From Arcanobacterium_A bovis (lineage in GTDB: Bacteria; Actinomycetota; Actinomycetes; Actinomycetales; Actinomycetaceae), in assembly GCF_042655305.1 (NCBI RefSeq), contig NZ_JBHSLR010000009.1: a stretch of DNA of 64,000 nucleotides, one strand, 5' to 3'. The translations under genes were made by a program, and so were the position numbers. The notes beneath the pieces are model-generated. The model did not search any database, had not been told where the DNA came from, and saw only the letters and a list, made by a program, of their open reading frames with translations. This document shows, piece by piece, positions 8,285 through 16,520 of the stretch. Numbering within the stretch: position 1 is the first letter of the stretch; the number at the start of each line of letters is the position of its first letter.

Positions 8285-8902
8285 TTATTTCAGGAGCCGT
8301 ATTACTTGAGGCTCTAGGAGAAATATTGGGTTAATGTAGGCATTTGCGGCGGTTTTAGCTCCCCAATGAAGACAGATTCGCATTGAACAGTGTCCGATTA
8401 GCACAGATCCAATAGGATCAGATCGTTTTACCTCAGTGCCTACCGGAAGCTCACTGTAGACAGGTTCGTAAGTGGTGCGTATGCCTGATTCGTGAGTAAT
8501 TGACAGCACTGGGCGAAAATTGATTTCTCCAACGAAACTTACGATGCCGTCGTCGGGAGCGTAAACGGTCAGGTCAGACGCTACTTTGAGATCGACGCCG
8601 CGATGCGCGCTTTCCCAATCATGCTCGCCGATCTGAAAGGGGCGAACTACCGTGCAACCATTTGAAAGCGGGCAAGAATACGGCCGCTTGGGCAGCGGAT
8701 TTAGGAGTGCATCTATGGAGTCCTCCCAAGTTGGGGTGGGATCGCCAATGAGCTCTTTGAAATTGCCTATAGTGTGGGAGCGCTGGTTTAGGCTGAGGTG
8801 GTTTTGCGTTGCAATTGCTTGTGGCATGTCAAAATATTGACATGCAAAAAGAGAAGCGCTGCAGGTCAGGGCGTAAATGCTTCGAATAATAGATTTAGAC
8901 AT
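8285..8902 (-). CDS. Secreted M23-family (LytM-like) peptidase
   Basis: Predicted cell-wall peptidase or regulator outside the membrane. From the ATG at 8902 the 205-residue protein begins with a signal peptide (SKSIIRSIYALTCSASLFAC), then a linker and a C-terminal M23 fold: HRGVDLKVASDLTVYAPDDG carries the zinc-binding H-x3-D, and CLHWGAK is the second motif. In that motif the first His of the usual HxH is Cys, as I recall for other rpsB-neighbour M23 proteins, so activity is uncertain. The frame extends upstream to 9166, but that part is Arg/Ser-rich and not signal-like. Divergent from rpsB, a common actinobacterial arrangement. Confidence 0.82.
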   Translation of the reverse strand: MSKSIIRSIYALTCSASLFACQYFDMPQAIATQNHLSLNQRSHTIGNFKELIGDPTPTWEDSIDALLNPLPKRPYSCPLSNGCTVVRPFQIGEHDWESAHRGVDLKVASDLTVYAPDDGIVSFVGEINFRPVLSITHESGIRTTYEPVYSELPVGTEVKRSDPIGSVLIGHCSMRICLHWGAKTAANAYINPIFLLEPQVIRLLK

Positions 8903-9310
8903 ATAGGTATCTTGGCGCCGAATGGTTTGAGTTTGGGTGGCGCGGGTATGAGCTGTGGATTGGATAGCCGAAACGCGAAGCTGTGGACAAGAAGCGAGAG
9001 AAGAATCGACCCGAGATGTTTGTACTGGAAACACACTAGGAAAGGCGCGGGAACGGAACGAGAAGAACTCAGGAAAAGGGCGCGAGAAACGTAGCGAAGA
9101 ACGAAGCCCAAAAAGATAGCGAATATGTCGGTTCACACATTGATTTTTCTGCGATCTAACTAGCATTTTCGCGCCATTCTTGAGTAGACTAAAAAGGCTG
9201 TCGAGTATGAATCGAGTGTTCTGCTCCAGACTTCGCGTATGCCTCGCCTTCGGGGTTATCTATTTTCGGTGCGAATTCGTTTCGCGTAAGTAGGTAAATG
9301 CATGCCAGGG

Positions 9311-9334
9311 TCTGAAAACAATTCCGTTTTCAGA
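9311..9334 (+). promoter_or_regulatory. Leader hairpin before rpsB
   Basis: A perfect 9-bp stem, TCTGAAAAC / GTTTTCAGA, with a 6-base loop lies 45 bases before the rpsB start. It could take part in autoregulation of the S2 operon; this is inference. No T-tract follows. Confidence 0.35.
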
Positions 9335-9378
9335 TATCAACCGATAATCGCGGTTCGCCGCACTAAGAAAGGACGACC

Positions 9379-10230
9379 ATGGCAGTCGTTACCATGCGCC
9401 AGCTGCTTGAAGCTGGTGTCCACTTCGGTCACCAGACCCGTCGCTGGAACCCAAAGATGAAGCGTTTCATTCTCAATGATCGCAATGGCATCTACATTAT
9501 TGATCTTCAGAAGACGGTTGAAGACATCAACCGCACTTATGACTTCGTGAAGGAAACTGTTGCTCACGGCGGCAACATCCTTTTCGTTGGCACCAAGCGC
9601 CAAGCTCAGCAGCCTATCCGCGAGCAGGCAGAGCGCGTTGGTATGCCTTACATTAACGAGCGCTGGCTCGGTGGTATGCTCACCAACTTCCAAACCGTTC
9701 ACGCACGTATTCAGCGTCTGAAGGAACTCGAACTCATCGATTTCGATGACGTCGCAGGCTCAGGTCGCACCAAGAAAGAACTTCTCATGATGCGTCGTGA
9801 GAAGGAGAAGCTTGACCGCACTCTCGGTGGTATCCGCGATATGGCCAAGACGCCTTCGGCTATCTGGATTGTTGACACCAACAAGGAGCATTTGGCAGTT
9901 GCCGAAGCTAAGAAGCTCAACATCCCAGTTGTTGCTGTGCTCGATACTAACTGTGATCCTGATGAAGTTGATTACGCTATTCCAGGTAACGACGACGCTA
10001 TCCGCTCAATCGAAATTCTTACCCGCGTCGTTGCTGACGCTGTAGCTGAGGGCCTTCTTGCCCGTGGCGGCGCAAAGGGCAACGTTGAGCAGGTTGAAGA
10101 AGAGCCAATGCCAGAGTGGGAGCGCGAAGTTCTTGCTGGTGAAGGTGAAACTGCTCCTGCTGCTGAAGCTGCTGAAGAAGCCGCTACTGAAGAAGTAGCT
10201 GCAGAAAAGACCGAAGAACCACAGGCCTGA
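9379..10230 (+). CDS. rpsB: 30S ribosomal protein S2
   Basis: Ribosomal protein of the small subunit, needed to recruit S1-like factors and for late 30S assembly. The family start VTMRQLLEAGVHFGHQTRRWNPKM is intact, as are GGNILFVGTKRQAQ, ERWLGGMLTNF and PDEVDYAIPGNDDAIRSI. The 283 residues include an acidic, Ala/Glu-rich tail of about 55 residues, common in actinobacteria. AAGAAAGGA precedes the ATG at good spacing. It forms the rpsB-tsf operon, closed by the terminator at 11138. Confidence 0.98.
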   Translation: MAVVTMRQLLEAGVHFGHQTRRWNPKMKRFILNDRNGIYIIDLQKTVEDINRTYDFVKETVAHGGNILFVGTKRQAQQPIREQAERVGMPYINERWLGGMLTNFQTVHARIQRLKELELIDFDDVAGSGRTKKELLMMRREKEKLDRTLGGIRDMAKTPSAIWIVDTNKEHLAVAEAKKLNIPVVAVLDTNCDPDEVDYAIPGNDDAIRSIEILTRVVADAVAEGLLARGGAKGNVEQVEEEPMPEWEREVLAGEGETAPAAEAAEEAATEEVAAEKTEEPQA

Positions 10231-10256
10231 AAACCTAAATTTCCGGAGGGAAAATA

Positions 10257-11108
10257 ATGGCAAACTACACTGCCGCAGACATCAAGGCGCTTCGCGATAA
10301 GACCGGCGCTGGCATGCTCGACGTAAAGAACGCTCTTCAGGAAGCTGAAGGAGACGTTGCAAAGGCTGAAGAAATTCTTCGCCTCAAGGGACTCAAGACC
10401 GCTGCAAAGCGCGAAGGTCGCACCGCATCGGACGGTCTCGTTCTTTCCAAGATTGTTGACGCTGAAGATGGCCAGATTGGTTACATCGTCGAAGTAAATT
10501 CCGAAACCGACTTTGTTGCCAAGAACGAGAAGTTCATCGCGTTTGCGCAAGAGATTCTCGATGCCGCTGTTGAAGTTGGCGCAACCACCGTTGAGGAAGT
10601 TCTTGCTGCTCCTCACGCAGATGGAACGATTGCTGATCGTGTCAATAACTTCATTGGCGTTATCGGTGAGAAGCTTGCTGTGGGTCGCGTTGAGGTTATC
10701 AAGGGTGCTCACCTTGAGTCCTACATGCACCGCACTGCAACCGATCTTCCGCCACAGGTCGCCGTGATTGTGGCTACCGACGACGCCGCAGCTTCCGTTG
10801 CGCACGACGTCGCAGTCCACATCGCTGCACTCAGCCCAGAGTACTTGACCAGTGAGGATGTTCCAGCTGAAGTTGTTGAGAACGAGCGTCGTATTGCTAC
10901 TGAGCTCACCCTTGCAGAAGGAAAGCCAGAAAAGGCTGTGCCAATGATCGTTGAAGGTCGCCTCAAGGGCTTCTTCAAGCAGATCGTGTTGGTAGAGCAG
11001 GCCTTTGCGCGCGATCCAAAGCTTACGGTTGGCCAGGTTATCGCTTCGTCTGGCGGTAAGGTAACCGACTTCGTACGCGTACGCGTTGGAGAGTCTGCAG
11101 CTGAATAA
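10257..11108 (+). CDS. tsf: Elongation factor Ts
   Basis: Nucleotide exchange factor that regenerates EF-Tu-GTP in the cytoplasm. The 283-residue protein starts with the UBA-like domain (ADIKALRDKTGAGMLDVKNAL) and carries the EF-Ts signature ETDFVAKNEKF. Later segments ESYMHRTATDLPPQVAVIV and LKGFFKQIVLVEQAFARDP are typical. CCGGAGGG lies 6 bases before the ATG. It follows rpsB by 26 bases, and the hairpin terminator 30 bases downstream ends the operon. Confidence 0.98.
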   Translation: MANYTAADIKALRDKTGAGMLDVKNALQEAEGDVAKAEEILRLKGLKTAAKREGRTASDGLVLSKIVDAEDGQIGYIVEVNSETDFVAKNEKFIAFAQEILDAAVEVGATTVEEVLAAPHADGTIADRVNNFIGVIGEKLAVGRVEVIKGAHLESYMHRTATDLPPQVAVIVATDDAAASVAHDVAVHIAALSPEYLTSEDVPAEVVENERRIATELTLAEGKPEKAVPMIVEGRLKGFFKQIVLVEQAFARDPKLTVGQVIASSGGKVTDFVRVRVGESAAE

Positions 11109-11137
11109 TCTGTAGCTCATATTCGTGTGAGTATTTA

Positions 11138-11171
11138 GCGGGCAATAGCGAAAGCTATTGCCCGCTTTCTC
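11138..11171 (+). terminator. Intrinsic terminator of rpsB-tsf
   Basis: Arms GCGGGCAATAGC (11138-11149) and GCTATTGCCCGC (11154-11165) form a perfect 12-bp stem with a GAAA loop, followed by TTTCTC. Confidence 0.88.
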
Positions 11172-11225
11172 ATTAAATGCATGTCGAGTTTGGATACTAT
11201 GTATGGATACACAAGCACAATCCAC

Positions 11226-11254
11226 TTGCGACAGTATACCCCCTAGGGTATTAT
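11226..11254 (+). promoter_or_regulatory. Promoter with embedded CsoR/CstR-like operator
   Basis: A -35 box TTGCGA (11226-11231) and a -10 box TATTAT (11249-11254) are exactly 17 bases apart. The spacer and the start of the -10 hold the inverted repeat ATACCCCCTAGGGTAT (11236-11251). The ATACCCC-centre-GGGTAT form is that of operators for the CsoR/RcnR/CstR family of copper, nickel or persulfide sensors. Binding between the promoter boxes would repress the small Cys-rich gene about 95 bases downstream. No csoR-like gene lies in the window. Confidence 0.6.
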
Positions 11255-11349
11255 TGGCTGTGTAATGAGAATGAGCGATTTTTCGATCTCGCATAAACTT
11301 AAAGTGCTACGTGCTCTGATGTACGCAGTATCAAAGAGAGGAGCTACCT

Positions 11350-11508
11350 ATGTGTAGCGAAGTTACATGTTCTACTTGCGGCAAAGCTACCTGGGCAGGT
11401 TGCGGTCAGCATATTGAATCCGCTTTAGCGGGAGTGCCACAGTCTCAGCGTTGCACCTGCGAGAAGACAAGCAATGGTGGATTTTTCGGCCGGATTTTTG
11501 GTCGTTAA
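11350..11508 (+). CDS. Small Cys-rich CxxC protein
   Basis: 52-residue protein. It reads CSTCGKATWAGCGQH, then CTCEK, and ends in GGFFGRIFGR. The pattern C-x2-C-x3-W-x-GCG-x-H followed by CxC resembles a small conserved Cys/His metal-binding protein that I have seen in actinobacteria, with no assigned function to my knowledge. GAGAGGAG ends 6 bases before the ATG at 11350. It has its own promoter with a CsoR/CstR-type operator, so its expression may follow metal or reactive-sulfur status. A role as a metal buffer or chaperone is inference. Confidence 0.75.
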   Translation: MCSEVTCSTCGKATWAGCGQHIESALAGVPQSQRCTCEKTSNGGFFGRIFGR

Positions 11509-11521
11509 ACAGTAACGATCT

Positions 11522-11617
11522 GTTGCGACGAGCAGCTGCTCGTCGCAACTCAGCTGCTCGAGCAGTCGCGAAATCGGCTGTTCGCGTAGTAGCAAAAACG
11601 GCTACTCGAAAAGCATT
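11522..11617. repeat. Cluster of nested palindromes between convergent genes
   Basis: Four inverted repeats lie in about 95 bases: a loop-free palindrome with 14-base arms GTTGCGACGAGCAG / CTGCTCGTCGCAAC (11522-11549), the palindrome CTGCTCGAGCAG just after it, CGCGAA...TTCGCG, and AGTAGC...GCTACT. The block sits between the Cys-rich gene (+) and the convergent ECF ATPase (-), so it may act as a two-way transcription block. An ORF of 68 residues across it looks like a by-product of the repeats. Confidence 0.5.
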
Positions 11618-11690
11618 GTCAGTTGGTGCCCACTTGAACTCGTGCGTTAGTTTATAGCTTTCTAGGCTAACAGCTTACTAAGACCTGCGG

Positions 11691-13307
11691 CTACACTAGC
11701 TCGTAAAATACGTCAGCGCAGGCGTTCATGAGTTCCGTATCATGCGTGACGAGAATGACCACCTTGTTCTGGCTCGCGAGTGACTTGAGCGCCGTCGCCA
11801 CCGATTGCAAATGCTTGTAATCGAGTCCGGATGTTGGCTCGTCAAAAACATAAATATCTCTGTCCATGAGGCATGCCGTTGCGACGACGAGTCGCTGTTT
11901 TTGCCCGCCAGATAGCGCAAGCGGGTGCTTATGGCGCACATGGTCGAGATGAAATAATTTCAGAGTTTTGTCAATTTCCGCAACGGAATGTCGATTCGTT
12001 TTCGTAACGTTGCCGATCATGAGTTCTGCTTCTACAGAATCAGAAAACAGCTGACGATTGACGTCCTGCATCACAAAATACGATCTGGCAAGCCGATCAC
12101 GTGCAGAGAGCTTGTGCCCGTCGAGGAGAATTTCTCCTTGACGATGTTTGTGAAGTCCAACGAGCGTTCGGTTCAGGGTCGTTTTGCCAATCCCGTTCTT
12201 GCCGCCAATAGCACTGACTTTCCCACGTGCAAAAGTTACGTCTGGGATTTGAATGAGTCTGTGCCGATCATGCAGGGCAATCGCGACGTCACACAGTTCC
12301 AGACCGCTTGTCGCCTGCTCGCAAGGGAAGTGCGACGGCGTCGTACGCTCAGTGGCGGGCAGCGCTCGCCCCGCGGCAGGCACAGCTCGCTCCACACCCG
12401 GCGTCGCCCCTTCAGCAGACGGCGTTGCGCCTTCACTCGGAATTACCTCGGAGGATGCAAACTTGTGCATTTCGGTAGCGGAAATCTTCAACCGTGCTCT
12501 TGGGTAGCTCGCCGATACTTGTGGCCGGCTCAACTTGCGCAAACCGAAACGCAACCGGGCGTCGTCGTCCATCGCAAAGAAATCATCGGCAGTGAGATCG
12601 GCTTGAAGCGTTTTGTCGATGACGAGCGCACGATCGATAATTCCCTCGAGGAAATAAAATCGGTGCTCAGCGATCACAATTGTGGCACCGCTTTGTTTAA
12701 TTTTCTCAAGCGAGATGCGGAAAGTCTCGATGCTCGCTGCATCAAGACTAGAGGTGGGCTCGTCAAATACGTAGATGTCGGGCTGTTGAACGTATGCAGC
12801 CGCGGTGGCAACTGCCTGCCTTTCGCCGCCGGAGAGTGCGAATAGTGAGCGATTGAGGAGATGACCAACGTTCAACTCGGCCGCACCCCGCTGCACCTGC
12901 TGTCTGATTTTAGGAGGGCTAACGGCGCGATTTTCCAAGGAAAAGGCGAGTTCAGAGCGTACGTTTGTGGTAAAGAATTGCGTATTTGGATTTTGAAACA
13001 CATTCGCTACGTGCTGCCCAGTGCGCCACAGCGGTTCCTTGCTCGGAGAAAAAGTGCCGGCGCTACTGTGGAGTTTTACTTCGCCGCGGAGAACGCCGTC
13101 GTTGTAGTGCGGGATCAGCCCGTTAATGAGCTTGAGGAAGGTCGATTTTCCGCCGCCGGAAGGACCTGTTACCAGCACACATTGGCCGCGTGGAATGCGA
13201 ACGTCCAGGTCAAGAATTGGTTCGTTGCGTTCGGCCGCAGCTGAATCTGCATTACCGTATGCGAAGCGCAGCGCGTCGAATTCAATGCAGAGTTCACCTG
13301 TTGTCAT
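11691..13307 (-). CDS. ECF transporter ATPase, fused A and A' domains
   Basis: Energises an energy-coupling-factor (ECF) vitamin/metal/metabolite importer at the inner face of the membrane. Two ABC ATPase domains lie in one 538-residue chain. Domain 1 has Walker A GPSGGGKST (48-56), signature LSGGERQ (158-164) and Walker B IYVFDEPTSSLD. Domain 2 has GKNGIGKTT (369-377), LSGGQKQR (465-472) and IYVFDEPTSGLD. Between them (292-326) are five degenerate heptads of the form EGATPSA, probably a flexible linker. It follows the T gene by 1 base, forming an S-T-AA' operon read leftwards. Confidence 0.9.
   Translation of the reverse strand: MTTGELCIEFDALRFAYGNADSAAAERNEPILDLDVRIPRGQCVLVTGPSGGGKSTFLKLINGLIPHYNDGVLRGEVKLHSSAGTFSPSKEPLWRTGQHVANVFQNPNTQFFTTNVRSELAFSLENRAVSPPKIRQQVQRGAAELNVGHLLNRSLFALSGGERQAVATAAAYVQQPDIYVFDEPTSSLDAASIETFRISLEKIKQSGATIVIAEHRFYFLEGIIDRALVIDKTLQADLTADDFFAMDDDARLRFGLRKLSRPQVSASYPRARLKISATEMHKFASSEVIPSEGATPSAEGATPGVERAVPAAGRALPATERTTPSHFPCEQATSGLELCDVAIALHDRHRLIQIPDVTFARGKVSAIGGKNGIGKTTLNRTLVGLHKHRQGEILLDGHKLSARDRLARSYFVMQDVNRQLFSDSVEAELMIGNVTKTNRHSVAEIDKTLKLFHLDHVRHKHPLALSGGQKQRLVVATACLMDRDIYVFDEPTSGLDYKHLQSVATALKSLASQNKVVILVTHDTELMNACADVFYELV
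12330..12434 (-). repeat. Degenerate 21-bp tandem repeat in the ECF ATPase linker
   Basis: Five consecutive 21-base units encode the heptads EGATPSA, EGATPGV, ERAVPAA, GRALPAT and ERTTPSH. The spacing of Pro is constant while flanking residues vary, so the array looks old or under length selection only. Confidence 0.6.
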
Positions 13308-13308
13308 A

Positions 13309-14034
13309 TCAGAGCGCTCCTCTCACTGCGGCGAGAAATATGCCGACAAACACCGTTAACACAGCATAAGCACATAGATCACGCCATGTGATGCCAATTT
13401 CCACCACTGAAGTGGCGCGATGCGGAGCTCCAAGCCCGCGCGTCATTGCTGAGGCCGAAATATTATCCGCAATTTGCAATGTGCTGCCCAAGAGCGGCAC
13501 CACCAAGTATTCAGCAGTGAGCAGCGGATTGAGCAAGAAATGCCAAGGTGACGTGAACAATCCGCGCAGGCGCATGGCATCCCATATTGCACGCGCTTCG
13601 CTTAGAACCGCGGGAAAGAATCGAAACATTGTTGCAATGGGAATCGTGAACGAGCGCGGCAGTCGCCAACGCTCAAGTGCTGCGAGTAGTGCCGCAGGTT
13701 CGGTGCTCATGAGTAGCCAAGCGTTAATCGCCACGATGATGCTCAGTCTAATCCCGTACTCGCCGATAATGAGCGCAATATCAGATAAAAATGATGTGGT
13801 GAGCACACCACATGCTAAGGCCAGGGCAAAGACTGCCAGCAGTGAGGCTGCAAAGAGCAGAAGTTTCCAAAGGCGATCAGCAATAATCAAAAAGAGGGTG
13901 ATAACCAGTGCCGACACTGTTACGGGAAACTTCACCACGCTAATCGTGCACAGTCCAACGACGACGGCGAGCACGATTTTCGTGCGCGGATCAAGTCGCG
14001 TTCGGGCAGGGGTTGCACAATCTGACCTTTGCAT
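13309..14034 (-). CDS. ECF transporter transmembrane T component
   Basis: Membrane scaffold that couples the ATPases to the substrate-binding S protein. From the ATG at 14034 it is 241 residues, starting with the typical RTRLDPRTKIVLAVVVGL, followed by about five to six membrane helices. The two coupling-helix motifs of EcfT are recognisable: ALERWRLPRSF (A-R-G-like region) and SAMTRGLGAP, with Ala-Met-x-Arg-Gly. The frame is open 36 residues further upstream, but that part overlaps the S gene and has no membrane or family signal. It lies 4 bases after the S gene. Confidence 0.87.
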   Translation of the reverse strand: MQRSDCATPARTRLDPRTKIVLAVVVGLCTISVVKFPVTVSALVITLFLIIADRLWKLLLFAASLLAVFALALACGVLTTSFLSDIALIIGEYGIRLSIIVAINAWLLMSTEPAALLAALERWRLPRSFTIPIATMFRFFPAVLSEARAIWDAMRLRGLFTSPWHFLLNPLLTAEYLVVPLLGSTLQIADNISASAMTRGLGAPHRATSVVEIGITWRDLCAYAVLTVFVGIFLAAVRGAL

Positions 14035-14038
14035 ATGC

Positions 14039-14635
14039 TTAGGCAATTCCGGCTTTCTCAAAGTGCTTTCGCACGATCTTTTGCCCGATAACTGAACCAA
14101 ATATGGAGAATACGAAGATTCCCAGTGCAATTGATGCCACAAAAATTGGGTTGAGCGAAAGTTCGATCACGTCCTGTGCATATTGCACGGATTTCTCCCG
14201 CGAATTGACGAGCATATCTTGATAGTTCTCAGCGCTCAACCAAATCGGAATGATTGGGCCGAGTGCCCAGAGTTGAAACACTGGATAGGCCCAAAAATTT
14301 GCCTGCCGTGAGCGATATTTTCCTGCGCCAATAATGAGTTCGGCAAGAAGCGAGCAGATTACCACTAACACTAGCGAGGGCCACCCGTGAATCATCGAGA
14401 TGAATATGCCGAATATGATGCCAAAAAGGGTTACCATTCCGCCATGTTTGATACGAGCTAAGAACAGTTGAAAGACGATTCCGCCGAATGGTGCCGAAAT
14501 GACGAGCGCCAAGTAGATCCACAGTGGTCCAGCTGCGGCTAAGGCATTGAGAGACATCGAAATAAAATAAAGAACCAAAAACACGCCAATATTAATGAGG
14601 TCTTTTGGCGACATTGAAAAAGTCGTGTGTGGCAT
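14039..14635 (-). CDS. MptD-family (Trep_Strep) ECF substrate-binding S component
   Basis: Integral membrane protein that would bind the imported substrate. The 198-residue chain matches the MptD/Trep_Strep S-component family by its start SPKDLINIGVFLVLYF, the HGGMVTLFGIIFG and HGWPSLVL segments, and GKYRSRQANFWAYPVFQLW. Six membrane helices are apparent. The substrate of this S family is not established, to my knowledge. The ATG at 14635 follows GGAAAA by 1-4 bases; upstream in-frame sequence is Arg-rich and noncoding in style. First gene of the S-T-AA' operon. Confidence 0.85.
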   Translation of the reverse strand: MPHTTFSMSPKDLINIGVFLVLYFISMSLNALAAAGPLWIYLALVISAPFGGIVFQLFLARIKHGGMVTLFGIIFGIFISMIHGWPSLVLVVICSLLAELIIGAGKYRSRQANFWAYPVFQLWALGPIIPIWLSAENYQDMLVNSREKSVQYAQDVIELSLNPIFVASIALGIFVFSIFGSVIGQKIVRKHFEKAGIA

Positions 14636-14689
14636 TTTTCCATTCTCTGGTTCGAAAATTTTAGTGACAGCAAAATACGCTAATGCACA

Positions 14690-14718
14690 ATTATATGGGA
14701 AAAACTTAGGCTTTGCAG
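14690..14718 (-). promoter_or_regulatory. Candidate promoter of the ECF operon
   Basis: On the minus strand a perfect -10 TATAAT (14695-14690) is preceded, after 17 bases, by CTGCAA (14718-14713), a weak -35. It gives a leader of about 50 bases to the S gene. No known riboswitch fold was recognised in that leader. Confidence 0.5.
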
Positions 14719-14756
14719 AAGAAATTTGGCTGGAAGCTCGGTTACGACGAAGGGTA

Positions 14757-16460
14757 CTACTTCGCCGTCGTCTTCTTGCGCGATGACGACGCTTTCCTAC
14801 GCAGAACTTTTGAACGCGATCTTGGCTTTCGAGCCGTCGCAATTTTGGACTTTGTTCCGTGGCGATCGTGATAGCCATCGCGCCAGAAAACAAAAGCAAG
14901 AATGAGGGCGGCAATAAGGATCATCGCGATTACTACGTATGCTGTGGCAATTCCGAAGTACCAGCTTGCAGTGGTAGGAGTGCCACGGGTGGCGAAAAAT
15001 ACTGCAGTTACTAAGGCTGTTCCAATTGCGGTTGCCATGCGCTGAGCAGTTTGAATCACTCCACCAGCGGTTCCACCGTGATTTGCCGGAACGTCGATCA
15101 TAGCTTGGGTTTGATTCGCAGAGCCGATGGCGCCGCCTCCAAAACCAGTGAACAGAAGCGGGAGTGCGAACCACCAGAATGATGCGCCAAGATGTACGCT
15201 CCACACCACGATAACCATCCCAAGGACGCCGAATAGGATTAGGGCAAGCGCGAATGCTTGAATACCGCGCCCGTGGTCGTAGGATCGCTTGCCAGCCCAC
15301 ATCGCTGCATACGCTGAAATAAGCGCATTAGGTAAGGTCACCAGTCCAGAAGCGAGTGCGGACACTCCGAGCCCATCTTGTAGAAAAATTGCCAGAACCA
15401 CAAACATGGCCGGAGCGCCGAGGAATTGGAGTGCTGAAATCGCCGTTGAATAGGAAAAAGATCGGATTCGAAAGAGATCGAGATCTACCATCGGGAGTTT
15501 GCCGCGCGTCTTGTAGCGGTGTTCCCACCACACCCATCCGGCGAGCAAAGCTACTCCGGCAAGAATCACCAACCATTTCCACCAGCTTGCATGGATGATG
15601 AACGGCAACATGATTGCCAGCACGGAGATACCGAGCACCGTCATACCGATTGGATCGAGATCTATACCTTTGCGATCATTTTGTGGCTCACGCGCGAGAG
15701 CGGATGAATCGCTTGGAACCTCGCCTTTGTTACAAACCTGCTCAGCTTTCTTTTCGTTTTGCGTATCTGATGTGTTCTTTCGCTTCGAAAATCGCCACAT
15801 TTTTCTCAGACGCCGCAGCTCAGTCCCGAAAGGTAGCCACGTTAAGGCAAGAATGACGCCGACGACTCCCAATGGCGCGTTGAACGCGAATGAGATTCGC
15901 CATCCTAAATCGGCACCAAAAAATGCGATAAAAAGTCCCGATAGAACTGGACCGGCAGCTACTGACATCGACACTACGAGCCCAAAGTATGCAAAAGCTT
16001 TGGCTCTGCTGCGACCGTTGAAGTATTGAACGATGAGTCCAGTGATTTGCGGTGAGAATATGCCCGAAGAAACACCTTGAACAAAACGCAATAGATTCAG
16101 CGTTAGCGGCGAGTCGGCAAATCCAAGTGCCAACGATGAAACCGTAAATATTGCCAAGCCAAACGCAAAGACGAATGAGCGACCAAAGATATCACCTAAA
16201 CGACCTGCTGGAACGAGTGTGATGCCGATGCCCAAGGTGTAGCCAGATAATACCCACTGCAGCTGCGAATCAGTGGCGTGGAGCGATTCTTGCATTGCTG
16301 CTAAGGCGGTGTTGACCGACGACACTTGCAATAGGGACATCATCAACGAGACTAAGAGCACCACGAGAATTTTGTTGCGGTCGTAAGTGCGCGGTGAACC
16401 TTCGATGTGGATAAATCGTGAGTTGGTGCGCGTATGGGTGCTGCTGGATAACTCGTGCAT
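14757..16460 (-). CDS. DHA2-type MFS multidrug/metabolite exporter
   Basis: Proton-driven exporter with about 14 membrane helices, EmrB/QacA (DHA2) type; substrate unknown. Family motifs: VSSVNTALAAMQESLHATDSQLQWVLSGY in helix 1 region, motif A GRLGDIFGRS, motif C-like region VAAGPVLSGLF. A cytoplasmic insert of about 50 charged residues lies mid-protein (RRLRKMWRFSKRKN) and the C-terminus is a 35-residue basic tail rich in Arg/Lys/Ser, unusual for the family. I chose ATG 16460; TTG 16475 is an alternative. It is upstream of and co-oriented with the ECF operon, 121 bases before the S gene, which has its own promoter. Confidence 0.85.
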   Translation of the reverse strand: MHELSSSTHTRTNSRFIHIEGSPRTYDRNKILVVLLVSLMMSLLQVSSVNTALAAMQESLHATDSQLQWVLSGYTLGIGITLVPAGRLGDIFGRSFVFAFGLAIFTVSSLALGFADSPLTLNLLRFVQGVSSGIFSPQITGLIVQYFNGRSRAKAFAYFGLVVSMSVAAGPVLSGLFIAFFGADLGWRISFAFNAPLGVVGVILALTWLPFGTELRRLRKMWRFSKRKNTSDTQNEKKAEQVCNKGEVPSDSSALAREPQNDRKGIDLDPIGMTVLGISVLAIMLPFIIHASWWKWLVILAGVALLAGWVWWEHRYKTRGKLPMVDLDLFRIRSFSYSTAISALQFLGAPAMFVVLAIFLQDGLGVSALASGLVTLPNALISAYAAMWAGKRSYDHGRGIQAFALALILFGVLGMVIVVWSVHLGASFWWFALPLLFTGFGGGAIGSANQTQAMIDVPANHGGTAGGVIQTAQRMATAIGTALVTAVFFATRGTPTTASWYFGIATAYVVIAMILIAALILAFVFWRDGYHDRHGTKSKIATARKPRSRSKVLRRKASSSRKKTTAK

Positions 16461-16503
16461 AGATGAAAATCGCAATCTTTGGATGGATACGCAAGAAAAA
16501 GAA

Positions 16504-16520
16504 ACGCCGTAAAACGGCGT
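16504..16520 (-). terminator. Terminator-like hairpin in the leader of the MFS gene
   Basis: Arms ACGCCGT / ACGGCGT with an AAA loop. Read on the minus strand the stem is followed by TTCTTTTTCTTG, the T-rich tail of an intrinsic terminator, and lies about 45 bases before the MFS start. It could attenuate the exporter gene or end a leftward transcript from the pyrH side. Confidence 0.5.

Noticed and set aside
9972..11294. 440-codon minus-strand ORF opposite rpsB and tsf
   Set aside because: It lies antisense to two certain genes with strong codon bias, which often leaves the opposite frame open; product is not protein-like.
11988..12845. Long plus-strand ORF opposite the ECF ATPase
   Set aside because: Shadow of the ATPase gene; no motif, no ribosome site.
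13388..14095. 235-codon plus-strand ORF opposite the ECF T gene
   Set aside because: Antisense shadow; the opposite strand encodes a clear EcfT with membrane helices and coupling motifs.
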